DNA of 64,000 bases from Primulina eburnea (Eukaryota; Streptophyta; Magnoliopsida; Lamiales; Gesneriaceae), in assembly GCF_022965805.1 (NCBI RefSeq), contig NC_133105.1, positions 32,493,233 through 32,557,232 on the forward strand. The letters are read 5' to 3'. Numbering within the stretch: position 1 is the first letter of the stretch; each line of letters opens with the position of its first letter. The position numbers and the translations under genes are program-made. Below the pieces are notes generated by a model, which searched no databases, was not told the DNA's origin, and saw only the letters and a list, made by a program, of their open reading frames with translations. Shown here piece after piece: positions 22,973 to 33,644 of the stretch.

Positions 22973-24045
22973 CATCCGGTGTCTTGGAGTATCTACCAAG
23001 ACTATGCCTAGTCTGACAATGTGCAATGGGTCAGTGACGTCTCTGTCATAGTCTGGCCCCTCTGTCAGTGACTCTTATTCAATAGCTCTTTGCTTTCTAC
23101 TTCATATCTCAGTAGAATAAACATAATCATTAAAACATAAAGGTATAAAAACAATACCATACAAGTATGTGGTTTAGGGAAACTCGAGTAGAATCTAACT
23201 CAAGTCGATCTCCCAAAAAACATCAATTTATACCTTTCTCTTCGCGATCCGATGACGACGAAGTCTCGTATCCCAATCTGTCCATATCCAAATCTGATAA
23301 TGACAATCATATAAATACTATATCAGTATATAACTCAATTCAAGACCTGTTCTGATCAATACTCCAACCGGTATATAATCTGATCAATGTTAAAGGTATA
23401 ACAATGAATCTCCATCAATATCAAGTCTGATCAATCTAAATCAACTGATGTTTCGACGACATATCAATATAGTCTTGTAATCCCATCAATCTAAACATCA
23501 CAGATGTCATATCCAAATTCATAATCAATACCATATCATCTTTCTTCTAATTCCAGTATATCAATATCTATCAATTTCAATTCAAGAGATGTTGAAATTC
23601 ATAACACAGACATACGGTATAATTTCTTCGATCTGATTTCACAAATATACTGAATAATCTATCCAGAACACATAAGAATAATCATCTCTCTATTCTTGAA
23701 TCAAGAACAATACAAGTCTAGGGTTCAATATCAAGCAATATCTTTCGAAATTCATAACAATTGTATAAACAGTCTATTCTTTAATCTGACTTCAGTTATA
23801 CAATGTCCACTGTAGCAGAAACATCATATCTGATTCGTATTCGATTCTGACAATATCATAAATTCAAATCATGTCTAAACGTAACAAAACTTACGTTCAG
23901 TTGTAGCCTGCGTCGATAGGAACACAGTACTGAAGTCGGATTCAAATTCTGATGGACGGATTTCTCGGAATCACGAATTCTATGCTTGAAGAATTCCTTC
24001 CAACATTTTCGTCCCTTTTCTGAATTCTGAGGAAATGAACGATTG

Positions 24046-24136
<91 letters not shown>
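24046..24136 (-). repeat. Expanded TA microsatellite at the TATA position of the middle C LTR
   Basis: About 90 bases of nearly pure TA with a few TTTA interruptions, in the same place as the short TA run at 2338-2352. Confidence 0.85.
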
Positions 24137-24181
24137 TGCATGAAATGGTACAAATGGCTCGATATCCAAGCTGCACGTCAC

Positions 24182-24318
24182 ACCGCGAGTGCGCTCCTCT
24201 CCAGACCGCGGTTGCGGTCTGCCCTCGGCAACCCTTTTTATTTTCCACAATTCAATGACCGCGGGTGCGCTCTGATTATTACCGCGGGTGCGGTCTCTTC
24301 CTCACCGCGGGTGCGGTC
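24182..24318 (-). promoter_or_regulatory. Motif array in the middle C LTR
   Basis: About five copies of the ACCGCGGGTGCGGT form. It is shorter than the sister array at 2398-2640 by about 100 bases, because of a lost block of units. Confidence 0.78.
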
Positions 24319-24402
24319 CATCAGTTTTCAAAATTCAAATTTTCTGTCCATGCAACATCTCATAATCTTGTCTTATCAATTCTATAATTCTTGGGCATTA
24401 CA

Positions 24403-25184
24403 TTTCTCCCCCTCTTAGATCTGAGTTCCTCCTCGAACTCATAATTAATCAATTCAGATATACTAGAAGAAATGTATAATAGAGTTTAAATCAAAACTCA
24501 AATATCTGATTCCAGTCTGGAATAAGAATTCACTAAGTATAATATCATAATACTTCTCCAAATCCTTCTGACAAAATCAATCTCGCATTACTGGCTATAC
24601 AACATCCGCATATGCCAATCTACAGCTCATAGCACATCATTACCATCAGCTGTTATCAAATCTGTTTATCCCTTCAAGGATATATTAAATCTTCTGCCTC
24701 AAATACCAACAGTCATCGTCCGACTTTGGCATATTTAGTCTATCTGATCTGAGCTATCTTCACTTTCTTCTGAATTTAGCTACATTTTCTTTGTCATATC
24801 TCTGACCATATCAGACCCTATCTCAGGTATTTCCGAGATATTATTCTTATACAAAAGAAATCTGCAGTACTCCCAATACCATGTGTCTTCGCGGTAACTA
24901 TCTCATTATTCATCTTATGATTATCATTGTACCATAATTCATAAAATGACAATATGTCATATCAACTAGTGCTAGCATCCAGCACTACAGTTCTCTGGAT
25001 ATCTTCCAATATCTGGATAGTATACTCTGGCTATCTGTCAATCGGTGAATAATCTGCGAAATAACTTATGGTATAATCTGCCATAAGTGCAAAATAACTT
25101 AACAATCACAATCTGATATAATCTATTTAAACATTCTATTCAATTTGACCATTTCTTTGACATCGATATTTGTCATCTGACCAT
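24403..25184 (-). other. Remnant of a second C internal region (PPT plus 3' end)
   Basis: Starts with the reverse-strand polypurine tract (24403-24417) and matches 2725-3500 closely, then stops at CATCTGACC. It is the 3' part of an upstream tandem unit whose gag and PBS are deleted. It is noncoding; no ORF of note. Confidence 0.85.
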
Positions 25185-25260
25185 TTCAAAATTCAAATTT
25201 TCTGTCCATGTAACATCTCATAATCTTGTCTTATCAATTCTATAATTCTTGGGCATTACA
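25185..25260 (-). repeat. 76-base stub of the outermost C LTR
   Basis: Matches 2648-2724 and ends GGGCATTACA. It is joined to the internal stub at a TTTCAAAATTC-like junction and followed by the AAATT duplication in D pol. It is what is left of the first LTR of the tandem. Confidence 0.85.
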
Positions 25261-27158
25261 AAATTACAGTCCAAACTTTGGAATCTTTGATTGAAGGATC
25301 TCTGCAATGACAGCTGTGCTACGACTGCAAATTTTCTGCTGAAGGCATCTGCCACAACATTAGCTTTCCCCGGGTGGTAGTTAATTTCACAATCGTAGTC
25401 TTTCACTAATTCAAATCACCGTCTTTGTCCTCATATTCAGTTCTTTCTACGTGAAGAAATAATTGACACTCTTGTGATCAGTGAATATCTTGCATTTATC
25501 GCCGTACAAATAATGTCTCCAAATTTTCTACGCAAAGACAACGGCAGCTAACTCAAGATCATGAGTCGTGTAGTTCTTCTCATGCACTTTCAACTGTCTG
25601 GAGGCATAAGAAATAACCCGACCATGCTGCATCAAAATTGCGCCTAACTCGAGCTTAGAAGCATCTGTGTATAACACAAAATTGCCTTGCCCTGCTAGCA
25701 TGGCTAACCCTGGCGCTGTGATAAGAGCTTGCTTCGAATTATCAAAGCTCTTCTGACAATCATCACTCCACAAAAAATTGTCATTTTTCTTGGTCAATGA
25801 GGTGAGTGGCACGGCTATCGAAGAAATCCCTGAATGAAATTCCAGTATTAGCATGCTAAGCCTAGGAAACTGTGGATCTCTGACTTATTCTTCGACTCAA
25901 CCCATTCTTTAACTGCTGCCACCTTTGCTGGTTACTACCTCGACACCACTGCTAGATATTATATGCCACAAAAATGCTACCTTCTCCAACCAGAATTCAC
26001 ACTTACTGAATTTTGCAAACAATTTACGACTCTGCCAGACCTGCAAAACTGTACCCAACTGTTGACTCAGCTCCTCCTGGCTCTTTGAGTAGATGAGAAT
26101 GTCTTCAATGAACACTATGACAAACCGATCTAGGTAGGTCTGGAATACTCGATGAATCATGTCCATAAAAATCGTTGGAGCATTCGTCAGTCCAAACGAC
26201 ATCACTAATAACTCGTAATGCACATATCTTGTTCTGAAGGCTTTCTTATGAACATCTACATCCTTTACCTTCGGCTGATGATAGCCTGATTGTAGATCTA
26301 TCTTGGAGAACACTATAGCTCCCTGTAACTGATCGAACAAGTCCTCGATCCTTCGAAGTGGGTATTTGTTCTTGATCGTTGCCTTGTTTATTTTTCGGTA
26401 ATCGATGCACAACCTCATGCTCTCATCTTTATTCTTTACGAAAAGTACTAGTGCGTACCATGGTAAGAAACTAGGTCGGATGAATTATTTATCTAGAAGC
26501 TCTTGAATCTATTGTTTGAGTTCTAACATCTGAGCTATAGCTAACCGGTACGGTGCCTTAGAGATTGGCACGTTGCCTGGCACAAGGTCAATGGAAAACT
26601 CCACCACTCTCTCTGGTGGAAGTCCTGTGACATCATCTGGAAAAATGTCAGGAAAATCTCTGAATACTGGTACATCGGATAGCGACGGAGTGGGTGCGTC
26701 AGGCACTGAAACAATGCAGGCCAATAAAGCATGACAAACCTTGTGAATAGCTCTCCACACCTGCATGCAAGAGATCGTGCGAGGGAAACTCCTCCATCTA
26801 TCTGTCTCAAAGAGAAACTGCTCCATGCCCAACGGTCTTACCAGTACTGACCTTTATTGAAAGTCAATAAGAACTATGTTCTTCGTCAGCCAGTTCATTC
26901 CCAAAATGATATCAAAATCTGGCATCGGCAACAAAATCAGGTCGGCATACACTAGGTGGCCCTGCAGTTCCAGATCAATGTCTGTGACCACGCAAGTAGC
27001 TGATAATTCTTCCCTTGATGGGACTGTCACTGAATAGCTCACGTCGAGTCCAATAGACTTGACGTCCAGATGATGAGCGACTGTCTCAGAAATAAAAGAG
27101 TGAGTGGCCCCTGAATCTATCAAGGTCTTCATGGCTACCCTCTTTATGAAAATATTTC
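25261..27158 (-). pseudogene. pol: Element D protease, RT and RNase H (second exon)
   Basis: Minus strand. From the acceptor at 27158: NIFIKRVAMKTL leading to protease [11 protein letters not shown] (about 27130-27085), then GMNWLTKN, DIFPDDVTGLPPE, RT motifs [18 protein letters not shown] (near 26415), [12 protein letters not shown] (near 26310), [12 protein letters not shown] and FIEDILIYS (near 26100), RNase [16 protein letters not shown] (near 25670), and [13 protein letters not shown] (near 25375). Glu replaces the first Asp of the FIDD catalytic pair. Several stops and frameshifts occur between the open blocks. Integrase continues only as the fragment at 333-544, beyond complex C. D is a close relative of E. 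Confidence 0.9.
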
Positions 27159-27337
27159 CTGAGAGACGTTAGCACAAAACACAAGACTTACATCACAAAT
27201 TCTAATCTGAACCTCATGCACAAAAGGAAAATCTCTACACAAAGTCACCAAAAGTACTAACAAGCACACTAATAATCCCAAATAAAATTCGAAACAAGCA
27301 TAGAAAGGATAATATGGTGCATAAATAAATAAGTTAC
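27159..27337 (-). other. Putative spliceosomal intron between gag and protease in element D
   Basis: On the minus strand the donor TTGACTG|GTAACTT is at 27337, and the acceptor GTCTCTCAG|GAAATA ends at 27159; length is 179 bases. Joining the exons gives LLTG followed by NIFIKRVAMKTL and IDSGATHS, a seamless gag-protease junction in one frame. Unspliced reading stays open through the intron but leaves the protease out of frame, because 179 is not a multiple of three. Element E has an intron at the equivalent codon and phase. This is strong comparative evidence, but no transcript data are available here. Confidence 0.72.
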
Positions 27338-28391
27338 CAGTCAACAGGGTCGTGTCTGGGTTTTCCTCCTCTGCTTGCATGGCGAACACTATCCCCTGGG
27401 TCGGCTGCCTCCACTATGGGCAGTCCTTCAGCATATGATTGATGGCTCCGTATTTGAAGCATTTGCCGGATCCCATTAAACATTGTCCCGGATGCCGACG
27501 GTGGTACTTCGGGCACACTAGATACTCATCGGGCTTCTGTGGAGCCTTCTGTTGAGGAATAGGACCCTTTCCTTTCAGCGGTCCCTGAAATGGCCTCTTT
27601 CCCTGTAGCCCTTGGAAAGGCCTCTTGAACTGGGGTTGCTGCTACTGCTGCTGAGGTGCCTGATAGGGCCTCTTGCCCTTCCTATCACTCTTGATGTCGC
27701 TTTGATCCTGTTCTGCCGCCAAGGCTCTAGACACAACAATGACATAAGTAGTAGGACCGGCAACTCGAACATCACGATGCAAGATCGGCTGAAACCCATC
27801 CATAAAATGCCCCAGTTTCTCCCGTGCATCATTTGCAATTAGGGGCACAAAGTGAGACCACCTCTTGAACTTCCACACCAACTATACAACGCTGATGTCT
27901 CCCTGTCACAGCATCATGAAATTCCTAGTCAATCTGGAGTGTACTTCCTCAGTGAAGTACTTGGAGTAGAAAACTTTCTTGAAGCCATCCCAAGAAAGGG
28001 TCTGTAAATTCACAGATACAGAAGCGCTCTCCCACCAGAATCCTGTTAGTAAAAAGGTGGGGCATCTGACCCTGTCTGCGTCCTGCAGCTCCATAAACGA
28101 AAAATTAATTCGATGGACTTAATCCATCCTTCAGCTATCATTGGGTCAGTAGTCCCCGAGAAATCCTTCGGATCCATCCTCTAAAATATCTCGTAGACTG
28201 CCTCTGGTCTGGGCCTCACCCTTGTATCTACTGCAGTCTGTTCCCCGCAAACTGTGCGAAGAACTGGGTCATCCTGCAAGCATCTGAGCCTGCATATCTG
28301 GGGGTGGACGAGGAAGAGTGGCCCTCTCCCCATCCTGAGGTTCTCTGTCCTCATCGCCTGCTCCACGCACAATCCTATGTCTAGGAGGCAT
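27338..28391 (-). pseudogene. gag: Element D gag (first exon)
   Basis: Begins at ATG 28391 (MPPRHRIVRGAGDED). Recognisable parts are the capsid segment ELQDADRVRCPTFLLTG (near 28090) and VFYSKYFTEEVHSRL, then the basic stretch and zinc knuckle CFKYGAINHMLKDC (near 27450), in which the second Cys is Tyr. The end AEEENPDTTLLTG abuts the donor site. Frames are broken in several places and there are stops near 28270 and 28140. It is the same family as E gag (DADRVRCTTYLL, EGEADTTLITG). Confidence 0.85.
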
Positions 28392-28478
28392 ACTGTTCCA
28401 AAATTTTCCCAACACGTAAACCCAATATGCATGAACATAATATTAATATCATAAGATGCATGAAATTTTGATATTAAA
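28392..28478 (-). other. Element D leader, part next to gag
   Basis: AT-rich untranslated sequence upstream of D gag. It ends at TTAAA (28474-28478), the target duplication of E, and resumes at 51345. Confidence 0.8.
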
Positions 28479-31400
28479 TGTAAGGTCCAAAATTAAGACG
28501 ACGTAACCCAACTGCATGCGAATCTAGGAAATAATTGAAAATGAGTAATTAATTTAATTTAATTTCTAATTAATTACGTGACATACATGTTTATTTTTTT
28601 AATATGATTTTATTGTCATCATGCATAAAAATGTATTTTTAGGAATATTCAAGCGACGATCGAGGAACGGGGAACGAGGGCTGAAAAATGTAAAATATTT
28701 TTATTAAATAATTATTTTTAATTATTTAAAAGATGGTCGATGCTTTTTAGTATTTTTGAAAATAAGGGGTTTTGAAGTGATTTTATACGCCGGGACGTAA
28801 ATTTTATCGATGTTGGTTTTTCAACTAAAATACGAACTTTTTGGCAACCCGGCTAATAAATTCACATGTTTAATTAATCAAAACTTTGGGTAAAATTTTA
28901 TAAATCCTAATTTAACTAATGGGCTTGAATTTTGGGGCTTAATAGGCCTAAAGCCTACTTAGTGGTTAGATTAGTATTTAAAGTGCAAAAATCACAAAAA
29001 AAACCTACTTATTGTGCATCAAAAAATCGGCCACATTGTTTTGAAATTTGAAACTTCTCTCCTCACCACCCTACACACACACGGCATGCATACATATCAT
29101 CCAAGGAGGATTTTCGAAGGGTTGATGAGAATACAAGCCAAAGTTGTGTCCCGTTCTTCGTCGTCAACGTATATTCGAGCGTACACTACGCAAAGGCACA
29201 CCTTAATCTCCTTTTCTCATCCATCATGTCATATTATGTTTTTTTTTTGTTATGAAGCATGAAAGAACCGAAAGTTGCTGTCTTTTGTTCCTCTTTGTTT
29301 TCATGATTTATGTATCTCTTATTCATGCCATGATTCACGTTTTTTTTTTTATACTAAGGGGCTGCCATGATGTCTAGGCATGAATAGGTAAGTATTACAC
29401 GTGTTTTGGAGTCCCACACACCACACATGAATTGACTAAAACCGAGGAAGGAAGGAAACCGAACTTGCAGGAGCCGATAGCCACTGTCAAGGAGATGGGG
29501 TCGGATTTTGTGGTGCAGGGGTTGGGGCTCGAGTTGGCCGGTTCCAAGGGCTAGCCAAGGCCCTGTGTGAGTCGGGGAGGGGGTCCTAGCCATGCTAGGA
29601 CTCTCGCTAAGGGTCGGAAAAGAGTCCTAGCACAGCTAGGACTATACCCGAGATAATAGGACAGCAACCGAGGGCGTCTTCGTGCGGCTGCAGGGGCCAG
29701 GGGCTCGATGCATGGGGCACGGGCTGGGCCAGGATGGTTCGTTAGGGTCCTTAGGTGGTGCACAAAACGTTGGTTCACAGGCCAGAGTCGTTGGCTAGGT
29801 CCAGAAGATCACACAACATAGAGTCACGCATGGTACAAACTCTCGGCCAGATTAGAGGTGGCTTGGGTTGCTTCGTTTTGGGTTTTGGGGGTGATGTTTT
29901 TGCAAACTTAGAGTCCAGTAGGGTACTTTAACATGTTGGGCACCTTTTGGCTCGATATTGTTCGAGGGTAACTCGTGAAAATCGGAAGTTGGCTCGAGGT
30001 CGAAGTTTAGGTGTCATTTAGGGTTTTAAAAAGAAGAAAAATTGGAAAACGGCTCACGGGGTTCGAGTCGTGGTCCATAAGGGCTAAAATAGTATAAAAA
30101 GACTAAATCTAGAATTTAGAAATTTTATATTAAAGTTTGGTATTTTTTCGGGATTAAAACACCGTTAAAAAAATAAAGAAAAGATAATTGAAAAAGTCTA
30201 AGTTTTATGCCAAATAATTATTTGGGACATGTTAGAGTCATGAAATCATGAAAAAAGTCGAAAACGTAAAATGTCGAGTCCAGGGGTAAAACGGTCTTTT
30301 TACACCGGGAAATTAGTAAAGGTCATGGCAGTGCCCGAAACGCTATTTTATGATATTATGATTATGTTTAAAATGGTTATGAAATGTTCATGATTAAATT
30401 ATGATTTGTAAATGCCTATTTGATATTCATGACTGAGGGAAGACATTTAAAATACTTGATGCATGCTTGAATTCAAAATGAAAAGCGTTATGCATGATTT
30501 TTATAAAGTGATGTGAATGAAATTCGTTGAAGGAAGTGAAGTGATTGTGACTAGTTCGTTAATAATGGCGATGTCGTGAGGGTGATGGTCCCAGTGGGAG
30601 CCCGACGATAGTGTTTCCATTATTACGAACATGAGGTTATGAGGTTTGAGGTAAGAATGGGAATGTCGTGAGGGAGAAGCCCAGAGGGAGCCTCGACGAT
30701 CGTATTTCTATTCGATTCATGTTAGGCCAGGGCCCAGTTGACCTGTGAGAGTGTTGGTGGTGTCCCCCGCCGCCCAGTACTGTGGTTTTATTTAGATGGA
30801 TCCATCATCATGTCATGTCATGTTGAGGAAAGTCACAATTAACGATCTGAATTCAACAAAGGATAAAGGAAAAGAAAAAATGTTTATGATCATGTTAAAG
30901 GATATGATGTCATGTTGAGAAAAGTCACAATTAACGATCTGAATTCAACAAAGGATAAAGGAAAAGGATAAATGTTTACGATCATGTTAAAGGATTTTAT
31001 GTCATGTTGAGGAAAGTCACAATTAACGATCTGAATTCAACAAAGGATAAAGGAAAAGGAAAAATGTTTATGATCATGTTGAAGGATTTGATGTCATGTT
31101 GAGGAAAATGTTAAAGTTTATGCATATCATGAAATGTTATTTTTACTTAAAAGTATTTATCACCGTTATGTGTTGACTGTATTACGTATTACTCGTTATA
31201 AAGATTGTGGTGTGTTGAGTCTTTAGACTCACTAGGTGTGATGGATGCAGGTGGTATTGAGGTAGGACTTGATGAGTGATTGACTGGACTGATGACGCAC
31301 ACAACCCGAGGACCAGCGCTACATTTTTCGCATTATGCTTTATGTTTTAAGTTAAAGATTTTTAAGATTATTTATTTATGCTTTTGAGAGATTTTTGAGA

Positions 31401-31643
31401 GGTTTAGTATGGGCTTTACTTTTCAAATTATTGCTTTTTAGGTTTGGTAAAACAGTAGACGATTTTTACTTACGACTATTTCACTCGAATTTTTAAATAC
31501 TAGTTGAATGAAGTTTTGTTTTAAAAAGGGCGAAATATTTTATGTAAATATTTTAAGGGGTGACTTGAGATGGCCGAATTATATAAAAAAAAAATAAAAA
31601 ATTTATAGGACTTTTAAAGCAATAAAAATATCAGGACGTTTCA
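28479..31643 (+). repeat. 5' LTR of element E
   Basis: 3165 bases, TGTAAGGTCC to GACGTTTCA, matching 43841-44650 plus 48735-51110. It is noncoding; short antisense ORFs near 29354-29778 are not conserved in length in the other LTR. It contains a TAGGACT-rich palindromic stretch near 29600 and a 92-base tandem repeat (30819-31112). It lacks the GC-rich motif arrays of A, B and C. Confidence 0.93.
30819..31112 (+). repeat. 92-base tandem repeat in the 5' LTR of E
   Basis: Units begin CATGTTGAGG/A at 30819, 30911, 31003 and 31095, exactly 92 bases apart: three full units and a partial fourth. Each holds AACGATCTGAATTCAAC. Unit changes are few, so the array is recent or being homogenised. Confidence 0.92.
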
Positions 31644-31645
31644 GT

Positions 31646-31657
31646 TGGTATCAGAGC
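31646..31657 (+). other. Primer binding site of E (tRNA-Met)
   Basis: TGGTATCAGAGC two bases after the 5' LTR. Confidence 0.93.
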
Positions 31658-31932
31658 AATGGTTCCTGTAAAGGGTTGTGCCACCATCAGAGCTGGAAAG
31701 ATCAGTCGTCAAGCCTCTAAGTAGTAAGTTTTACTTGCTTTATGTGATTCTATATGATGTTACCTGCATGAAGTTATGGATATTATGTTTATGATGCATG
31801 TTTATTAGCTTTTTGAGTATTTATGCTTTGCATGCTTAAACTGCTAATGGAGCTGGGAATTGTCGCATGATTAGAGAGCTTAGATTTAAATGCATGTTGG
31901 TTATGTTAGAATTTGGAAAACATTCAGATATA

Positions 31933-33037
31933 ATGCCTTCTAGACGTGCACCCGTTCATGAGAATCAAGCTAAGAATAGTGTTTACCGTCGAGGGAACAG
32001 TCAAGGGAATGCACCACCACCACCACCCACACCGGGGTATCCTGCTACTCATGCATTAGAGGGCATGGCTCGTCTTTTCGAGCAAAAATTATAGCAGCAG
32101 CAGTTACAGCTGCAGTTACAGTAGATGCAGCAGCAGCCGCCACCTAGGCCACTGCAGGATATCTATGAGCAGTTCCGGAGGCTAGGGCCGAAGGAATTTT
32201 CTGGCACCACCGATCCATTTGCTGCTGAGAGTTGGATCCGTTCGCTGGAAGTACATTTTCGCAATCTAGACATGGGAGACGCCGACCGTGTGAGGTGCAC
32301 TACTTATCTGCTTAGGGACGATGCTTCTTTATGGTGGGAAGGAGCCGAGCATGGTGTTGACCTTGCTACACTCACTTGGGCACAGTTCAAGACAAAATTC
32401 TATGAGAAATACTTTACTGCTGATGTCCGAAGTCGGATAAAGAGGGAATTCATGACTCTCCGTCAGGGAGACGTATCTGTTGCCGACTTTGGGAAGAAGT
32501 TTGATAGGGGTTGCCACTTTGTGCCCCTTATTGCTGGAGATGCGGAGTAAAAGCTTAGGCATTTCATGGATGGCCTACGACCTACCGTTCGGGATAAGGT
32601 TATGATGATGCGTCCGGGGAATTATGTTATGGCAGTTACTTATGCATATCAGGCTGAGCAGTCCTTGAGGGACATTGACTTTGAGCTACAGCGTATGAGG
32701 CAACAACATCAGAATAATAATCAGCCTAACAAAAAGCCATTCACGGGACCTCCTAAACCTCAAGGGCCTTAAAAGCCCCAAGGTCAAGTCAAGAAGCCAG
32801 TGCCACCAAAGCCACAGAATCCGGGAGCACCAAAGCCTGCTGAGAGGCAACCTATCAAACAGTGCAACCGTTTTCATCTTGGCAAATACGAATGGGGATC
32901 TCGTAAATGTTTCTACTGCAAGGAGGAGGGACACATAGCCAATGACTGCCCAAAGAGGAAAGCAGCTACTATGGCTCGAGCTTATGTTATGAACGCCGAG
33001 GAAGCTGAAGGAGAGGCAGACACTACACTCATCACGG
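31933..33037 (+). pseudogene. gag: Element E gag (first exon), one frame with four stops
   Basis: ATG at 31933 (MPSRRAPVHENQ) is chosen because it matches family starts; an upstream in-frame ATG at 31867 has unlike sequence. One continuous frame: a Pro-rich segment, a Gln-rich segment, capsid (RRLGPKEFSGTTDPFAAESW, DADRVRCTTYLLRDDASLWW, LRQGDVSVADF), a basic Pro/Gln linker, and zinc knuckle CFYCKEEGHIANDC near 32910. It ends EGEADTTLITG at the donor site. Stops are TAG 32092 and 32122, and TAA 32548 and 32770. All four are explained by C-to-T in CAG or CAA. There is no frameshift. Unspliced reading ends 5 codons into the intron (TAA at 33052). Confidence 0.92.
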
Positions 33038-33644
33038 GTAACCTAGTCATTTAATGTTTTTATATTGCTTATTTCCGCATGAAATGTTAAATTGGTTATT
33101 AGAATTGAATTGTGATTAAGTTTCAACCTAGAATAAATTAAGTTGCATGTTCTACTTAGTTGGACTTAAGCGATGATTCTAGAAACCATAGAGAGATGAT
33201 TCGAATTTTCGTGCCTTATTTTACGTGAAGGATGTTATGATTCCAAATAAAAAGTTTAGGGCCAAAATTAAAGAAAATCAGGAAGAGGGGGTTTCGAAAT
33301 TATTGTTGGGGGGGGGCAATATGCAATTTTTGAAATTTAAGGGTCTAAGATTCAATAACTCGAAATTAATGGACCTAAGTGCAATTTCTGAATTCTTAAG
33401 GACCAATCATGCAATTCTCAAAACATGAAGGGCTAAATCAGAACTACGAATAATATAAGGCCTTGATTGCAATAATTCGAAATTATGGGTCAATTTTGCA
33501 AATTCCAAAAGTTGAGGGACTAAAGTGCAATTCTTCCTAGAAATGTTTAAGTTCAACACGAAATCTTCATCCAACCTCGGGAATTAATGATAGTAAATCC
33601 TTAAGTTTCAACGCGAAAAGATTTAAAAGACATTTCCATCACAG
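33038..33644 (+). other. Putative spliceosomal intron between gag and protease in element E
   Basis: Donor ATCACGG|GTAACC at 33038 and acceptor TTTCCATCACAG|GGAGG ending at 33644; 607 bases. Splicing yields DTTLITG then [13 protein letters not shown] and [10 protein letters not shown] in one frame. The codon (Gly) and phase are the same as in D's 179-base intron, while A and B have no gap here. The intron is AT-rich and noncoding, with loose repeats of a phrase like GGGACTAAAGTGCAATT. 607 is not a multiple of three, so pol requires splicing. Confidence 0.75.

Larger units (their letters stand above)
22978..24402 (-). repeat. Middle LTR of complex C, right part
   Basis: Continues the LTR after element B and its CATCC duplication. 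It ends GGGCATTACA at 24402. It matches 1271-2724, except for a TA run of about 90 bases (24046-24136) where the sister LTR has about 14, and a shorter motif array (24182-24318). Confidence 0.92.
545..25260 (-). mobile_element. Complex C: minus-strand tandem of nonautonomous gypsy-type elements with three LTR pieces
   Basis: Both outer edges are the LTR ends of one family (TGTGGGGACCCGG at 545 and GGGCATTACA ending at 25260), flanked by identical AAATT (540-544 and 25261-25265). In transcription order from the right: an LTR stub (25185-25260), a 3' internal stub (24403-25184), a full LTR (24402 to 14464, split by B), PBS, leader (split by A), gag, pol fossil, PPT, and the 3' LTR (2724 to 545). 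This is LTR-internal-LTR-internal-LTR, with most of the first LTR and first internal region deleted. Insertion was into the pol of D. Confidence 0.88.

Noticed and set aside
24035..24418. Open frames rich in Ile-Tyr repeats on both strands, also near 36739-36960 and 59943-60296
   Set aside because: They are translations of TA microsatellites and LTR promoter sequence, not genes.
29354..29778. Antisense frames in the E LTR (near 29354-29778 and 48839-49357)
   Set aside because: Not conserved in length or frame between the two LTRs, and no recognisable domain.
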